This document shows positions 35,489-45,504 of a stretch of DNA of 64,000 bases, piece by piece. A program made the position numbers and the translations under genes. The number at the start of each line of letters is the position of its first letter. Position 1 is the first letter of the stretch. The DNA is from Blastochloris viridis (GTDB lineage Bacteria > Pseudomonadota > Alphaproteobacteria > Rhizobiales > Xanthobacteraceae): NCBI RefSeq assembly GCF_001402875.1, contig NZ_CP012946.1:1528001-1592000 (forward strand), in the 5' to 3' direction. Under the pieces are notes generated by a model. It was given only the letters and a program-made list of their open reading frames with translations. It was not told the origin of the DNA and searched no databases.

Positions 35489-38400
35489 TCAGGACGCCCG
35501 GCCGTCGGGGGCGGTCTCGGCGGGCGGCGCCGGCGAATCGGCGGCCACGTCGACGTGATCGGGCTCGGCGTCACCGATCGGCCCTGGAGGCGAATCGGCC
35601 GGCTCGCTCGCCGCCGCGCTGATGGCATCGTCGGGCGCAGTCTCGTCGACCGCGGCTTGTTGGGCAGCGACTTCCTGAGCCGCGATTTCTTGGATGTGGC
35701 CCGCCGCGCCGGCGGCAGCCGCATTCTCCGGATCTGTTGGGTCGTGGTCCGCACCGTCCTGGCCGGCGATCTTTGACGCGGCGATCTCTTGCCCGGCGAT
35801 CTCCTGCCCGGCGACCGCGTCAGTTGCGGGCTCTTGGGTTGCGGGCGGTCGGGCCGGCGCCACTTCAGCCAGCGAGTCTTCAGCCAGCGAGTCTTGGGCC
35901 GGCTCGTCTTGAGCCGGGTCAGCCGGGCTGTCGTCGGTGTCGCGGCCGGATTCGTCGTGCGGCGCCGGCTCGCTCGCCGCGGCCGGCGTGTCGTCGCCCA
36001 GGGCCGCGGGCGCGGCCTCGGCTATCTCCGCTGCCTCCGCCGGGATCGCCGCGGCGGCGAGGCCGATCGCGGCTTCCAGGATCGCGGCTTCCGCGGCGAC
36101 CTGGAGCGCCTTGTCTTGAGTCGCAGCACCGTCCGCGGCTGGTTCGGCGGTCACCTCGCGGCCGGTCTCCAGACCGCTCTCCCGCTCGCTGTCCTGGCCC
36201 GTCTCCTGATCCGCGCCCTCGCCGGCGGCGGCCGGCTCCGGCTTGGCGGCGGCGCGGCTGGCGTCGAGGTCGGCCATCAACTGGTCGTGCAGCTTGTCGA
36301 GGGCGCGGTCGGCGTCGAGCCACCAGTCGGTGCTCCAAACCCGATGGATGCGCCAGCCGAGCCCGGTCAGCACCTGCTCGCGCAGCCGGTCGCGGTCGCG
36401 GGCGGTGGCGGCGCGGTGATAGGTGGCGCCGTCGCACTCCACCCCGGCGAGGTAGCGGTGCGGCGCGTCGGGGTCGACCACGGCGAGGTCGACGCGGAAC
36501 GCCGACACCCCGACCTCGGCGCGGACGCTCCAGCCGCGGCGCTCCAGCGCCGCCTTCACCGCCGCCTCGAACGGCGAGGCCGAGCTGCGGCCGGCGGCGA
36601 ACGCCTCGGCGATCGCGCCGGTGCCGCGCTCGGCGAATTCGAGGAAGTGCTTGAAGTCGCGCACGCCGCGCGAATCGGTGCGCGACAGGTCGATCTGCTC
36701 GGCCCGCAGCGTCGCGAACACCGCCAGCTCGCGGCGGGCGCGGGTGATGGCGACGTTGAGCCGGCGGTGGCCGCCGTCCCGGTTCAGCGAGCTGATGGTG
36801 GCGACCGGGCGGCCGCTGTCGTCGGGTGCCACCGCCACCGAGAACAGGATGACGTCGCGCTCGTCGCCCTGCACGGTCTCGAGGTTCTTCACGAACACCG
36901 GCTCGTGCCAGCGCGCCGGGTCGAAGAACGGCTCCAGCTCGGGACGGCCGCGGCGCGCCTCGTCGAGCAGGTTCTCGATCAGCCGCTGCTGCTCGGCGTT
37001 GAAGGTGACGACGCCGAGCGAGGAGCGCTGCAGGGTGAATTCGGGGTCGGCGAGGCGGCGCACGATGTCGCCGACCACCGCATCGGCCTCGACGCGGTTG
37101 ACCCGGCCGGCGCCGCGCTCGTAGACGCCGCCCGGCACGTGGACGTAGCGCACCGCGGTGTCCCGGGTGAGCGGCGAGGGGAAGGTGACGAGGCGGCCGG
37201 CGTAATAGTGGGCGTTGGAGAACGCGATCAGGCTCTCGTGACGGCTGCGGTAATGCCAATCGAGCCGGAGCTGCGGAATGTTGGAGGCAAGGCACTCGTC
37301 GAGGATGCTCTCCTGGTCCTCGATGTCGGCGTCGTCGTCATTGGCGGCGCCGCGCTCGCCGACGCTGGTCGGCGGCAGCTGCTCGGGGTCGCCGACGATC
37401 ACCACCTGGCGGCCGCGGGCGATGGCGCCGATGGCGTCCCATACCGGAATCTGCGAGGCCTCGTCGAAGATCACCACGTCGAACGGCGCCAGGTCGGGCG
37501 GCAGATATTGCGCGATCGACAGCGGGCTCATCATCACGCACGGCGTCAGCCGCGTCAGCACGTTGGGAATGCGCGCGAACAACTGGCGCAGCGGCCGGTG
37601 GCGGGCGCGCTTGGCCAGCTCCCGCGCCAGCGCGCCCCATTCCGGATCGGCGCCGAACGCGGTCGGCGAGGGTACCTCGCCAACCAGCCGCGACCGCACC
37701 ACCCGCCGCGTCAGCTCGGCGACCTGCTCGTCGGCGGCGCGGAAGCGGGCAATGGTGTCGGCGTGGCGGACGGCGGTGAAGCCGCGCAGCAGGTGGTCCT
37801 CGGTCATGATGCGGTCGGCCTGCCAGCGCGCGTAGGCGGCCTCGAACGCAGCGTCGGCCTCGGCGGCGCCAATGGCGCCGCGGGCGATGGCGTCGACCAG
37901 CGGCGCCAGCCCGGCGGCGCGGGCGCCGGCGAGCGCGGCGTTCCAGTGGCACCAGCTCTGGGCCTGGGCGAGGTGGCTTTTCCAGCGCTCGGCACCGGCG
38001 ATGGCGTCGTCGAGCCAGGACGGGCCCGCGGTGAAGGCGGGCGGGCGCTCGCCGCCGCCGGCCAGCGCCGTCATCGCCTTGTGCGCGGCCACCATGGCGT
38101 CCAGCGCTGCGTTCAGCGCCTCCGCTGCGGTGCGCGCCTCGCCGCCCGGCTCGAACAGGTGGCGGAACTCGGTCTGCAGCAGAATTACGTGGTGGAGGAT
38201 CTGGTCGGCCTCGACGCCGGACAGCGCCTCCAGCTTGGCGGCGAGCTGGCGGGCGTAGTCGGTCCATTCGAGCCAGACCCGGACGGTGGCGGCGTCGGTG
38301 TCGAGCCCGGCGAAGGTGGTGCCGACGTCGCCCAGCCGGTCGCCGAGCGCGTCGGCGGCCCTGGCGAAGTCCTTGATGTCGATCAGGATGGCGAGGTCGG

Positions 38401-41400
38401 CGCCGATGTCGCCGCCGAGCCGCGCGGTGGCGAACGGCTGCAGCGCCTGGCGCACCCGCTTCTGGCGGGCGCCGCGCACCACGAAATTGGCGGTGGTGGC
38501 GGCGATCCAGTCCGACAGCAGCGCCCGCAGATCCTCGCGATAGACGCTGGCGCGATAAGGCGCGCTGAGGCCGCCGGCGAGCTTGCCGGCGCGCGCCTGC
38601 AGCGCTTCGAGTTCGGCCAACGCCTGGCGCACCTTGTCGACGCCGACGCCGAGCACCTTGACGCCGTCGTCGGCAGCCGGGTGCAGCAGCAATTGCCCGA
38701 GCGCGCGCAGCGCCGAGGTCGCCGACGGGGAGTCGGCGACGGTGAGCCCGATCGAGGCGCCGAACGCCTCGGCCCTGCCGCCCAGCGCGCGCGCCGCGGC
38801 GACGAAGGCGTCGATGGCCTGCTCGAACTCGGCCCGCCAACGCGGGCTCCAGTCGGTCACCGCGATGCCGCGCAGCGCATGGTGCGCCGGCTCGCCGACG
38901 TCGGCGAGGGCGATGCGGATGTCGCCGATCAGTTCGCGCAGCCGGGCGAGCTGATCGGGGGTGTGCTCGGCGTCGCCGAAATCGAACCGGACGGCCTCGA
39001 AGCGGCCGCGCGCGGCAACGACGCGGCCGAACGCCTCGTGCGCGGTCATGCCGCTCGGCCGGCGGCGGTGGAGCGCCTGCACCAGCGCGTTGAGCTCGTC
39101 GCGCAGCCGCGCCAGCACCGCGGTGGCGACGTGCCAGCCCTCGGTCGAGGGCGCGGAGCGCTCGTGCCAGGCCATCTTGAGCTGGCCCAAGACGGCGGAC
39201 TTCTGCGCCTTGGCGGAGTGGACCTCCAGGCAGTATTCGCCGAGGCCGATGTCGCGCAGCCGGCGCTGCACCACCTCCAGCGCCGCGGTCTTCTGCGACA
39301 CGAACAGCACCGAGCGTCCCAGCGCCAGGCACTGCGAGATCATGTTGGCGATGGTCTGGCTCTTGCCGGTGCCGGGCGGCCCGAACAGCACGAAATCCTT
39401 GCCGCTTGCCGCCGCCACCACCGCCGACAGCTGCGAGGAATCCGCCGGCAGCGGCGCGAACAAATCGGAGGGATGCAGCGTGCCGTCGATGGCGTCCGGG
39501 GTCGGAAACGCGACGTCGTCGCCATAGGCGTGCTGCGGCGTGTCGATCAGGTGCTTCACCACCGGGTTGCGCTTGAGCAGATCGGTGCGCTCCACCAAAT
39601 CCTTCCACATCAGGAATTTGGTGAAGGAGAAGGTGGCCAGCACCACGTCGGGCGCGACTTCCCAGCCATCGAGGTCGCGAATGTGGGTGCGCACGATCTG
39701 AAGGATGCGCGCGATGTCGAGGCCGGACTCGTCGCCCGGCAATTCGCCCTCCAGCTCGGGCAGGCTGAGGCGGTAGTCCTGCCGCAGCATTTCCAGCAGG
39801 GTCGGGTTGAAGCGCGCTTCCTCCTCGTGGGCGGCGAGGCGGAAGCCGCTGCGCACGCTCGCGCGCTGCAGCGCCACCGGGATCAGCACCAGCGGCGCGC
39901 GGCAGAGCTTGCCGTCGGATTTTGCGCCGGTCTTGGCGCGGTCCTGCGGCCGCCACGACAGGAAGCCGACGGCGAGAAACAGGATGTTGGAGCCGCCGTC
40001 CTCGAATGCCGTCCGCGTCACCCGGAACAGCTCGGTCAGGCGGGCGTCGAGGTCGGCGGGCGTGAGGAAGGTGTGGAGCTCGTTGCGCTGCTCCAGCGCT
40101 TCCAGCACGACGTTGCGGCGGGCGTCGTCCTGGCGCTGGGCGATGAACAGCGTCGGGTCGCGCGGGTCGGTGTCGCCGAGCACGTCGCTCTTGGGCAGCA
40201 GCTTGAAGCGCTTGCCGGCCGACAAAAGGTCCTCCAGCCGGGCCGGGACGGTGCAGTCGAGCGCGACCGCGGTCTTGCCGTCCTTGAAGTTCAGCAGCCG
40301 GTTGCGCAGCGACAGATCGAGCAGCTTGCGCTTCCAGCGCTCCAGCCGGTCGAGCCGGGCGTCGGCGGCTTCGCGGACGACGACGTCCTCGGCGAAGCTC
40401 GGCGCGTCGTCGAGGCCGATGTCGACCGGGGGGCGCTCGGTCGGGGCGGGCGGGGAGGCCGGCTCGGCAAGGTCGAGCGGGCGGATGCCGCGGGTGCGGG
40501 CGCGCTTGACGTCGAGCGCGAATTCCAGCGCGCTCGGCGCGCCGTCATCGAGCAGCTTGGCGGCGTGCTCGACCGCCTGGCGGAACCGCGCCGGCGGGGT
40601 CTGGGTCAGCAGCGTGGTCTCGATGAAGATCAAATCGTCGAGGTCGCGCCGCTTGCGCAGCACCTGGCCGTCGTCGACCACCGCGGCGGAGAAGCCGTCG
40701 TCCTTCAGCCACAGCCCGACGAAGGCGTGGCCCTTGGTCAGCACCACCAGCGGGTTGAGGTGGGCCTGCTCCAGGCAGGCGGCGAACAGCAGGGCGCTGT
40801 CGAGACAGGTGGCGAGGCAGCGTTCGAGAATGTCGCTCGGGCTGCGCACCTTCTGGCCGGTCTGCTCGAAGCTGGCGGGCGGCAGCACGTAGGCGATGCT
40901 GCGGCCGGCGAGCGCCGACCAGATGGCGCCGGCGGCCTCCCACGCCCGCTGGCGCGAGCCGGCGGCATAGCCGGCGATCTCGTTGCCGCGGCCGGCGACG
41001 GCCAGCCTGGCGGCGGCGTCGTGCAGCACCACGTCGACGGCGGGGTCGTTCGGCCGCACGAACGCGGCCAGAAGCTCGGGCGCCGCGGCGCTGCCGCCCC
41101 AGTGCGAGGGCGGCAGCAGTTCGATCGGGAAGGTCTGGCCGGCCAGGGTGGCGCCGCCGCTGGTGGCGGTGATGGTCACGCTGCCGCGGATGGTCTCGGT
41201 GACGTTGCGGAGAAAGCCGGCGTCGAGTGCAAGGTCAGGCGTGCGCAGGTGGTGGGTGGTGCCGGCGGCGATGGCGTCGATGCGAATCGTCAGCGGCTTG
41301 GCGAAGGCCGGCTCGGAGGCGATGGCGACCTCGACGTCGGACACCGCCGCGGCGCCGCCGTTGTGGAGGACGATTTCGTGAATCAGGGGAACGGCGTTCT

Positions 41401-41464
41401 GATGGAACGCGGCGCTGAGATGGCCCGCAATGGCGCCCCTGATGACGAAGCCGGTTTCACTCAC
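35489..41464 (-). CDS. Giant DUF4011-type superfamily 1 helicase with Vsr-like nuclease domain
   Basis: The 1991-residue protein begins with a beta-rich region (~1-150), then a transglutaminase-like segment (TCLDSALLFAACLEQ, GHAFVGLWL, ~210-280). DUF4011 follows (RWKRKLLDLSLRNRLLNFK), then an SF1 helicase of the COG1112 type: Walker A FGPPGTGKSQT near 690, Walker B IFDEASQIPVWD near 1330, and the terminal LNVAITRARREL motif. A PD-(D/E)xK nuclease of the MTES_1575/Vsr type comes next (FRVDLAVVD, AGVECDGATYH). The last ~255 residues are Ala/Asp/Glu/Gln-rich low complexity where relatives often carry DUF3320. Such proteins are suspected in nucleic-acid defence or repair but uncharacterised. Start: GTG 41464; TTG 41494 is possible. 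Confidence 0.88.
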   Translation of the reverse strand: MSETGFVIRGAIAGHLSAAFHQNAVPLIHEIVLHNGGAAAVSDVEVAIASEPAFAKPLTIRIDAIAAGTTHHLRTPDLALDAGFLRNVTETIRGSVTITATSGGATLAGQTFPIELLPPSHWGGSAAAPELLAAFVRPNDPAVDVVLHDAAARLAVAGRGNEIAGYAAGSRQRAWEAAGAIWSALAGRSIAYVLPPASFEQTGQKVRSPSDILERCLATCLDSALLFAACLEQAHLNPLVVLTKGHAFVGLWLKDDGFSAAVVDDGQVLRKRRDLDDLIFIETTLLTQTPPARFRQAVEHAAKLLDDGAPSALEFALDVKRARTRGIRPLDLAEPASPPAPTERPPVDIGLDDAPSFAEDVVVREAADARLDRLERWKRKLLDLSLRNRLLNFKDGKTAVALDCTVPARLEDLLSAGKRFKLLPKSDVLGDTDPRDPTLFIAQRQDDARRNVVLEALEQRNELHTFLTPADLDARLTELFRVTRTAFEDGGSNILFLAVGFLSWRPQDRAKTGAKSDGKLCRAPLVLIPVALQRASVRSGFRLAAHEEEARFNPTLLEMLRQDYRLSLPELEGELPGDESGLDIARILQIVRTHIRDLDGWEVAPDVVLATFSFTKFLMWKDLVERTDLLKRNPVVKHLIDTPQHAYGDDVAFPTPDAIDGTLHPSDLFAPLPADSSQLSAVVAAASGKDFVLFGPPGTGKSQTIANMISQCLALGRSVLFVSQKTAALEVVQRRLRDIGLGEYCLEVHSAKAQKSAVLGQLKMAWHERSAPSTEGWHVATAVLARLRDELNALVQALHRRRPSGMTAHEAFGRVVAARGRFEAVRFDFGDAEHTPDQLARLRELIGDIRIALADVGEPAHHALRGIAVTDWSPRWRAEFEQAIDAFVAAARALGGRAEAFGASIGLTVADSPSATSALRALGQLLLHPAADDGVKVLGVGVDKVRQALAELEALQARAGKLAGGLSAPYRASVYREDLRALLSDWIAATTANFVVRGARQKRVRQALQPFATARLGGDIGADLAILIDIKDFARAADALGDRLGDVGTTFAGLDTDAATVRVWLEWTDYARQLAAKLEALSGVEADQILHHVILLQTEFRHLFEPGGEARTAAEALNAALDAMVAAHKAMTALAGGGERPPAFTAGPSWLDDAIAGAERWKSHLAQAQSWCHWNAALAGARAAGLAPLVDAIARGAIGAAEADAAFEAAYARWQADRIMTEDHLLRGFTAVRHADTIARFRAADEQVAELTRRVVRSRLVGEVPSPTAFGADPEWGALARELAKRARHRPLRQLFARIPNVLTRLTPCVMMSPLSIAQYLPPDLAPFDVVIFDEASQIPVWDAIGAIARGRQVVIVGDPEQLPPTSVGERGAANDDDADIEDQESILDECLASNIPQLRLDWHYRSRHESLIAFSNAHYYAGRLVTFPSPLTRDTAVRYVHVPGGVYERGAGRVNRVEADAVVGDIVRRLADPEFTLQRSSLGVVTFNAEQQRLIENLLDEARRGRPELEPFFDPARWHEPVFVKNLETVQGDERDVILFSVAVAPDDSGRPVATISSLNRDGGHRRLNVAITRARRELAVFATLRAEQIDLSRTDSRGVRDFKHFLEFAERGTGAIAEAFAAGRSSASPFEAAVKAALERRGWSVRAEVGVSAFRVDLAVVDPDAPHRYLAGVECDGATYHRAATARDRDRLREQVLTGLGWRIHRVWSTDWWLDADRALDKLHDQLMADLDASRAAAKPEPAAAGEGADQETGQDSERESGLETGREVTAEPAADGAATQDKALQVAAEAAILEAAIGLAAAAIPAEAAEIAEAAPAALGDDTPAAASEPAPHDESGRDTDDSPADPAQDEPAQDSLAEDSLAEVAPARPPATQEPATDAVAGQEIAGQEIAASKIAGQDGADHDPTDPENAAAAGAAGHIQEIAAQEVAAQQAAVDETAPDDAISAAASEPADSPPGPIGDAEPDHVDVAADSPAPPAETAPDGRAS

Positions 41465-41783
41465 AACGGCTGTTCCCTGTTTCCGGCAGGACAATATCTG
41501 CTGCCGTTAGGTTTGTTGTGACCGGTCGGCAAGCGCTTTTATAGCGGATCGATGCTGGATGCGATCTGGCGCGGCGGTCGCAACCGACCCGAATAACCCG
41601 CAATTGCACCCGTGAGCTGTCGGATATTTCCACCGAAAGGGGAACTCCGGCGAATTGTCATCGGAACTCCTGCGCCCGCAGGTTAACCCCGCAACGTGAC
41701 GAAAGTGCCCGCGCCGCGTGTTGCCGCCGGCCTGCCGTCGGTGCCGTCCTGTGACACGGTTTGCAGTCGGTCAAGCCGGCAGC

Positions 41784-41844
41784 CGGACGCAGTTTCGGCG
41801 AGAGGCCGGCTATCGAACACGGATTTTCGACGAAACTGCGTCCG
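41784..41844 (-). terminator. Long inverted repeat downstream of the HAD-ATPase gene
   Basis: CGGACGCAGTTTCG (41784-41797) and CGAAACTGCGTCCG (41831-41844) are perfect 14-bp arms extended by three more pairs after one mismatch. They lie 31-91 bp beyond the stop of the minus-strand HAD-ATPase gene. No T run is seen, so termination is likely but not certain. The rest of 41465-41874 (about 410 bp) shows no gene. Confidence 0.5.
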
Positions 41845-41874
41845 GGATCACCAAGGGATCACCCGGAAACCGTA

Positions 41875-43593
41875 TCAGTCCGGCTCCGCCGGGGCGCTGT
41901 AGCGGCGCTCGATCATCGCCCGCAGCTGCCGGCGGCTGTCGGCGGGCCCGACGTCGGCGGTGAGGCGGTCGGCCTCGGCGGCGAGGTCGTCGTCCTTGAT
42001 CACGTCGCGGAACCAGCGGGCATAGTCGCCGCGGCGCAGGTGCCACAGCCAGGTCATGTCGTCGAGGCCGTCGGCGATCTGCATGAAGATGGACAGGTTG
42101 TGGGCGCGGAGATTGAGCAGGCCGCTCGGGCCGCGGAAGTAGAAGCTGCGGTCGGCGCCGAGCCGGCCTTCGGCATATTTGCGGGTGTGGCGCTGGCGCT
42201 CCTGGCGCGGCAGGTCGGCGGCGATCCAGCGCGGCGGCTGGTCGTCGGCGCGGTCCCAGAACAGCACCTCGTTCGGCCGTCCGGCCGGCGGCGGCACCGG
42301 CGGCGGCGGAAGGTCGAGCGTCCGGCAGAAACTGGCGATCACCTCGCCGGCGGTCGGCCCGACGCCGATGACGGTGCCGACGCCGGCGAGCACGGTGGGG
42401 CGCACCGCCTCCGGATGCACGGTGACGTAGATCGTCGACGCAGCGGCCGCGACCAGTACGCCATCGGCGGTGTCGGAGCTGGCGGGCAGCATGTGGTGGG
42501 CCTCGTCGGCCACCAGCCAGTGCGGCCGGGCGGTTCGGCGGCGCAGCTCGCCGATCGGCGCCAGGAGGTCGGCGAAGAAGCGCGGCCGGTCGGCGATGGC
42601 GATGCCGAGCATGTCGACCACCAGCACGTTCGTCGTCGCCTTGCGCAGGAGGTCGAGCACTTCGTCGGCGACCGGCGCCCGGCTGGCATCGCCCAGCACC
42701 ACGGCGTCCTGAAGCGTCTCGTAGTCGCCCTCGGGGTCGAGCACGCAGGTCTGGAAGCCCTGGGCGGCGAGCTTCTCAAGAATGGCGGTGACCAGGGTCG
42801 ACTTGCCGTGCCCGGAGGCGCCGGCGATCAGCACGCCGCCATGGGCGAAGCGCAGCGCCGCGCTGCCGTCGGCGCCGAGCGGGATGCGGTGGCGCTCGGC
42901 GGCAAGCGAGGCGAAGCGGGCGTCGTCGGCGATCAGCGCGTCGATCGCCTCGACCACGCCGGCACCGTGGTCGGCGGCGGTGACCCAGTCGGCGGTTGCC
43001 TTGACGGCGTCGAGGGCATTGGCGACCGCGACGCCGCAGCCGCTGACGCTGAGGAAGGCGAGGTCGTTCTCGGCGTCGCCGATCGCGATGGTGTTGATCG
43101 GGGCGAGGTCGAAGGCGGCGAGGGCGGCGCTGAGCCCGCTCGCCTTGTTGATGCCCGGCGCCAGCACCATCACCGCGCCTTTGTTGAAGACGATCTGCCA
43201 ATCGAGCCCGAGATTGCGGATGCAGGCCAGCACGGTGGTCTCGTGCGGCTCTCGGGTGGCGATGATGCCGCGGCCGACGACGAGCGGCGCCACGCCGCGG
43301 GCGCGCAGCGCCTCCACCAACTGGGGCGGCGGAGGCGGCGCGATCGGCCGCTCCTCGCCGGTGGCCGGGAAATAAAGCAGCGCGCCATTTTCGGCGACAA
43401 TGACGTCGAACAGGTTGGCGCGATCGAACACCTCCAGGAGGTCGCCGAGGTTGCGCCCGGTGACCATCGCCAGCCAGCGCCCGCTGGCCTTCAGCCGTTC
43501 CAGTGCGGCGACGGTGGCGGAGTCAACCCGGCCGTCGTGGGCCAGCGTGCCGTCGTAGTCGGTGGCGAACGCGATCAGGTCGATAGGGTTCAT
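41875..43593 (-). CDS. HAD-IIB phosphatase fused to a HerA-like (DUF87) ATPase
   Basis: The 572-residue protein has two parts. Residues 1-230 are a Cof-type HAD hydrolase: DYDGTLAHDG with the nucleophile Asp (11-20), VTGRN (motif II), Lys150 (motif III) and GDAENDLAFL (motif IV), with a C2-type cap. Residues ~235-550 are a P-loop ATPase: Walker A GASGHGKST (258-266), Walker B HWLVADEAHHML, and an FCRTLDLPPP segment. It is close to the DUF87/HerA group of DNA-translocase-like ATPases. The start MNPIDLIAFATDYDG is where HAD families begin. It lies 176 bp downstream of the RuBisCO-like gene on the same strand. Neither substrate nor partner is known. Confidence 0.85.
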   Translation of the reverse strand: MNPIDLIAFATDYDGTLAHDGRVDSATVAALERLKASGRWLAMVTGRNLGDLLEVFDRANLFDVIVAENGALLYFPATGEERPIAPPPPPQLVEALRARGVAPLVVGRGIIATREPHETTVLACIRNLGLDWQIVFNKGAVMVLAPGINKASGLSAALAAFDLAPINTIAIGDAENDLAFLSVSGCGVAVANALDAVKATADWVTAADHGAGVVEAIDALIADDARFASLAAERHRIPLGADGSAALRFAHGGVLIAGASGHGKSTLVTAILEKLAAQGFQTCVLDPEGDYETLQDAVVLGDASRAPVADEVLDLLRKATTNVLVVDMLGIAIADRPRFFADLLAPIGELRRRTARPHWLVADEAHHMLPASSDTADGVLVAAAASTIYVTVHPEAVRPTVLAGVGTVIGVGPTAGEVIASFCRTLDLPPPPVPPPAGRPNEVLFWDRADDQPPRWIAADLPRQERQRHTRKYAEGRLGADRSFYFRGPSGLLNLRAHNLSIFMQIADGLDDMTWLWHLRRGDYARWFRDVIKDDDLAAEADRLTADVGPADSRRQLRAMIERRYSAPAEPD

Positions 43594-43769
43594 GGTCGGC
43601 GCTCCGCAGCGAAGTTCAATCGTGCGCACGGTCGCATGGTTCCGCGACGGCATCGCGCTTCGAGCCCGACATCCGGCGCTTGGGCGCAGGTGGCGGAATT
43701 CATCTCGCATTCAACGCCATGCGGCTCGGTACGTCTGGACGCTTGCATCTGTGTGCCAGGGACGGGCCG

Positions 43770-45071
43770 TCAACCCCGTTTGCCGAACGCTTCGAGCGCG
43801 GCCTTGAGCTCGGGGTTGGCGGTGGCGTGCGCCTCAACCGGAATGCCGCGGGCGATGGCCTGCCAGGCCTGGCGGATCGAAGCGGCGCCGCCGCGCGGTC
43901 CCATCGGGTGGCCGAACACGCCGCGGCCGGGCACGAAGCCGAAATCGGTCGAGCCGATCTTGTGGAACACGCCCTCCAGCGTCGCCGCCGAATCGCTGCC
44001 GCCGGGCACCGGCAGGCACGGCTTGATCGGGCCCATCGGCTCCAGGCAGGCGTGGATGCACGCCACCACCTCGTGCTCGGGCGTCATCATGCGCGGGCCG
44101 AAGCCGGGCATGATCACCGCGTCGAACCCGGCGAGGCGCTGCAGCCGGGTGAACACCCGCGAATGCACGCCGTAGCCGGCAAGCCGGCTGAAGGCGGCGA
44201 TGAACGGGAAGTGGGCGATCAGCGGCACCTCGGCGTGGCGGCGCAGCATGCGCACCCCGCTGAGGCCGACCGGCATGGCGTTGACGAGCAGCGCATTGGC
44301 GCCGGCCTCGACCGCGACGTCGTGCAGCTCGATCAGGCGGTCGACCTCGTCGGTGATGTTGGCGAGGTAGATTTTCGGCTCGCCGGTTTCCTGCTCGGCC
44401 CGCCGCCGCGCCGCGCCGAGCGCGGCGGCGCGGGCCTTGAGCGGGCACCACGGAATATCGGCCAGCATCTCGTCGTCTTTGGCGATGTCGAGCCCGCCGA
44501 GCCAGCTCTGATAGCCGAGTTCGGCGAACGGCTCGGGCGGAAGCCCGATGTTCGGCTTGATGACGCCGAAGAAGATCGGCCGGTCGAACGCCTTCAAGCG
44601 CTCGCGCAGGCCGTTGAGGCCGAATTGCGGCCCCTCGAACGCGGCGAGATAGGACGCCGGAAAGCGGATGTCCTCCAGCCGGATCAGCGGAATGCCGGGG
44701 GCGAAAAACACCCCTTCGCCCAGCACCGCGGACAGCAGGTTGGGCAGGCGCGGACCGAAATTGCCATGGGGGTGGGCGATGGTCGCGCGGCAGGCGTGGA
44801 CCTCGCCGCGCACCGCGCACTCGACCGGGATGGAGAAGCCCGACGGCCGCGGCTCGGCGCGGAGGTCAAGCACCTTGGCGGCGAAGCGTGGCCGGAAATC
44901 TTCGTCGACGCCGACTCGCCGCCACTGCGCGGTTGATTGTTCGCTGGCAAGGTGGGCGGCGGCCTCGTGGGGGTCGCCGGCGCACTCGAAGCTGAAATCG
45001 AGCTCGATATAGTCGTCGAGATTGAGATCGGCGCGGACGGCAAAAAAGCCGGCGATGTCGTCCTTCGTCAT
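43770..45071 (-). CDS. RuBisCO-like protein (form IV)
   Basis: The 433-residue protein has the RuBisCO large-subunit plan. The carbamylation Lys and metal ligands are kept: Lys198, Asp200, Glu201 in [10 protein letters not shown]. The Lys in IKPN (172) is also kept. Other RuBisCO residues are lost: the second Lys (IKPN instead of IKPK), the Asn before VFGF (FEGPQFGL), Arg after the active-site His (AHFPF) and the loop-6 Lys (MPGFGPRMM). So CO2 fixation is not expected. Known RuBisCO-like proteins act in methionine salvage as enolases or isomerases, or in apiose-type sugar acid decarboxylation. It is four bases downstream of yjbQ in the same operon. The substrate cannot be read from sequence. 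Confidence 0.93.
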   Translation of the reverse strand: MTKDDIAGFFAVRADLNLDDYIELDFSFECAGDPHEAAAHLASEQSTAQWRRVGVDEDFRPRFAAKVLDLRAEPRPSGFSIPVECAVRGEVHACRATIAHPHGNFGPRLPNLLSAVLGEGVFFAPGIPLIRLEDIRFPASYLAAFEGPQFGLNGLRERLKAFDRPIFFGVIKPNIGLPPEPFAELGYQSWLGGLDIAKDDEMLADIPWCPLKARAAALGAARRRAEQETGEPKIYLANITDEVDRLIELHDVAVEAGANALLVNAMPVGLSGVRMLRRHAEVPLIAHFPFIAAFSRLAGYGVHSRVFTRLQRLAGFDAVIMPGFGPRMMTPEHEVVACIHACLEPMGPIKPCLPVPGGSDSAATLEGVFHKIGSTDFGFVPGRGVFGHPMGPRGGAASIRQAWQAIARGIPVEAHATANPELKAALEAFGKRG

Positions 45072-45075
45072 GAGG

Positions 45076-45504
45076 TCAGTGAATCCCGATCAGTTGCAGG
45101 TCGAGGTGGCGCCGCTCGCGCGGCCCGTCCAGCTCGATGAAGAACACCGACTGCCAGCCGCCCACCATCAGCTCGCCGTCGGCGACCGGGATCGCTTCGG
45201 AGGCGTTGACGAACAGCCCGAGCAGGTGGGCGTGGGCGTTGTCGCGGCCGTCGACGGTGGAGAGGTTGTGCAGCCAGTCGCCGTCGCGCGGCACCAGCCG
45301 CTTGAGGAACGTGACCATGTCGCGCTGAAGCTGGGCCTCGCGCTCGTTGAGGTTGACCCGCGCGGTGGTGTGCGGCGAGATCACGGTGAGAAGGCCGTCC
45401 CGGACCCCGCTCGCGGCGACGAAATCGCGCAGCTGCGGGGTGACGTCGACAATCTGAATGGGGTCGGTGGTGGCGAGGTCGAGCCGGTGCCTGAGGATTT
45501 TCAT
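45076..45504 (-). CDS. yjbQ: YjbQ family protein (secondary thiamine-phosphate synthase)
   Basis: The 142-residue protein has the YjbQ fold with conserved [24 protein letters not shown] and [18 protein letters not shown], which supply histidines and acidic residues for the active site. The E. coli homologue has weak thiamine-phosphate synthase activity, but its true role is unknown. The gene directly precedes the RuBisCO-like gene with a four-base gap, so they are co-transcribed. The start is ATG 45504; a longer frame would add a signal-peptide-like stretch that I do not trust. The ribosome site is weak. Confidence 0.88.
   Translation of the reverse strand: MKILRHRLDLATTDPIQIVDVTPQLRDFVAASGVRDGLLTVISPHTTARVNLNEREAQLQRDMVTFLKRLVPRDGDWLHNLSTVDGRDNAHAHLLGLFVNASEAIPVADGELMVGGWQSVFFIELDGPRERRHLDLQLIGIH

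Noticed and set aside
35789..41521. 1910-residue open frame antisense to the helicase gene
   Set aside because: It mirrors codons of a strong GC-rich gene; composition is that of antisense frames and no domain is recognisable.
43770..45071. Functional CO2-fixing RuBisCO
   Set aside because: Loop-6 Lys, the Arg after the active-site His and other substrate residues are missing.
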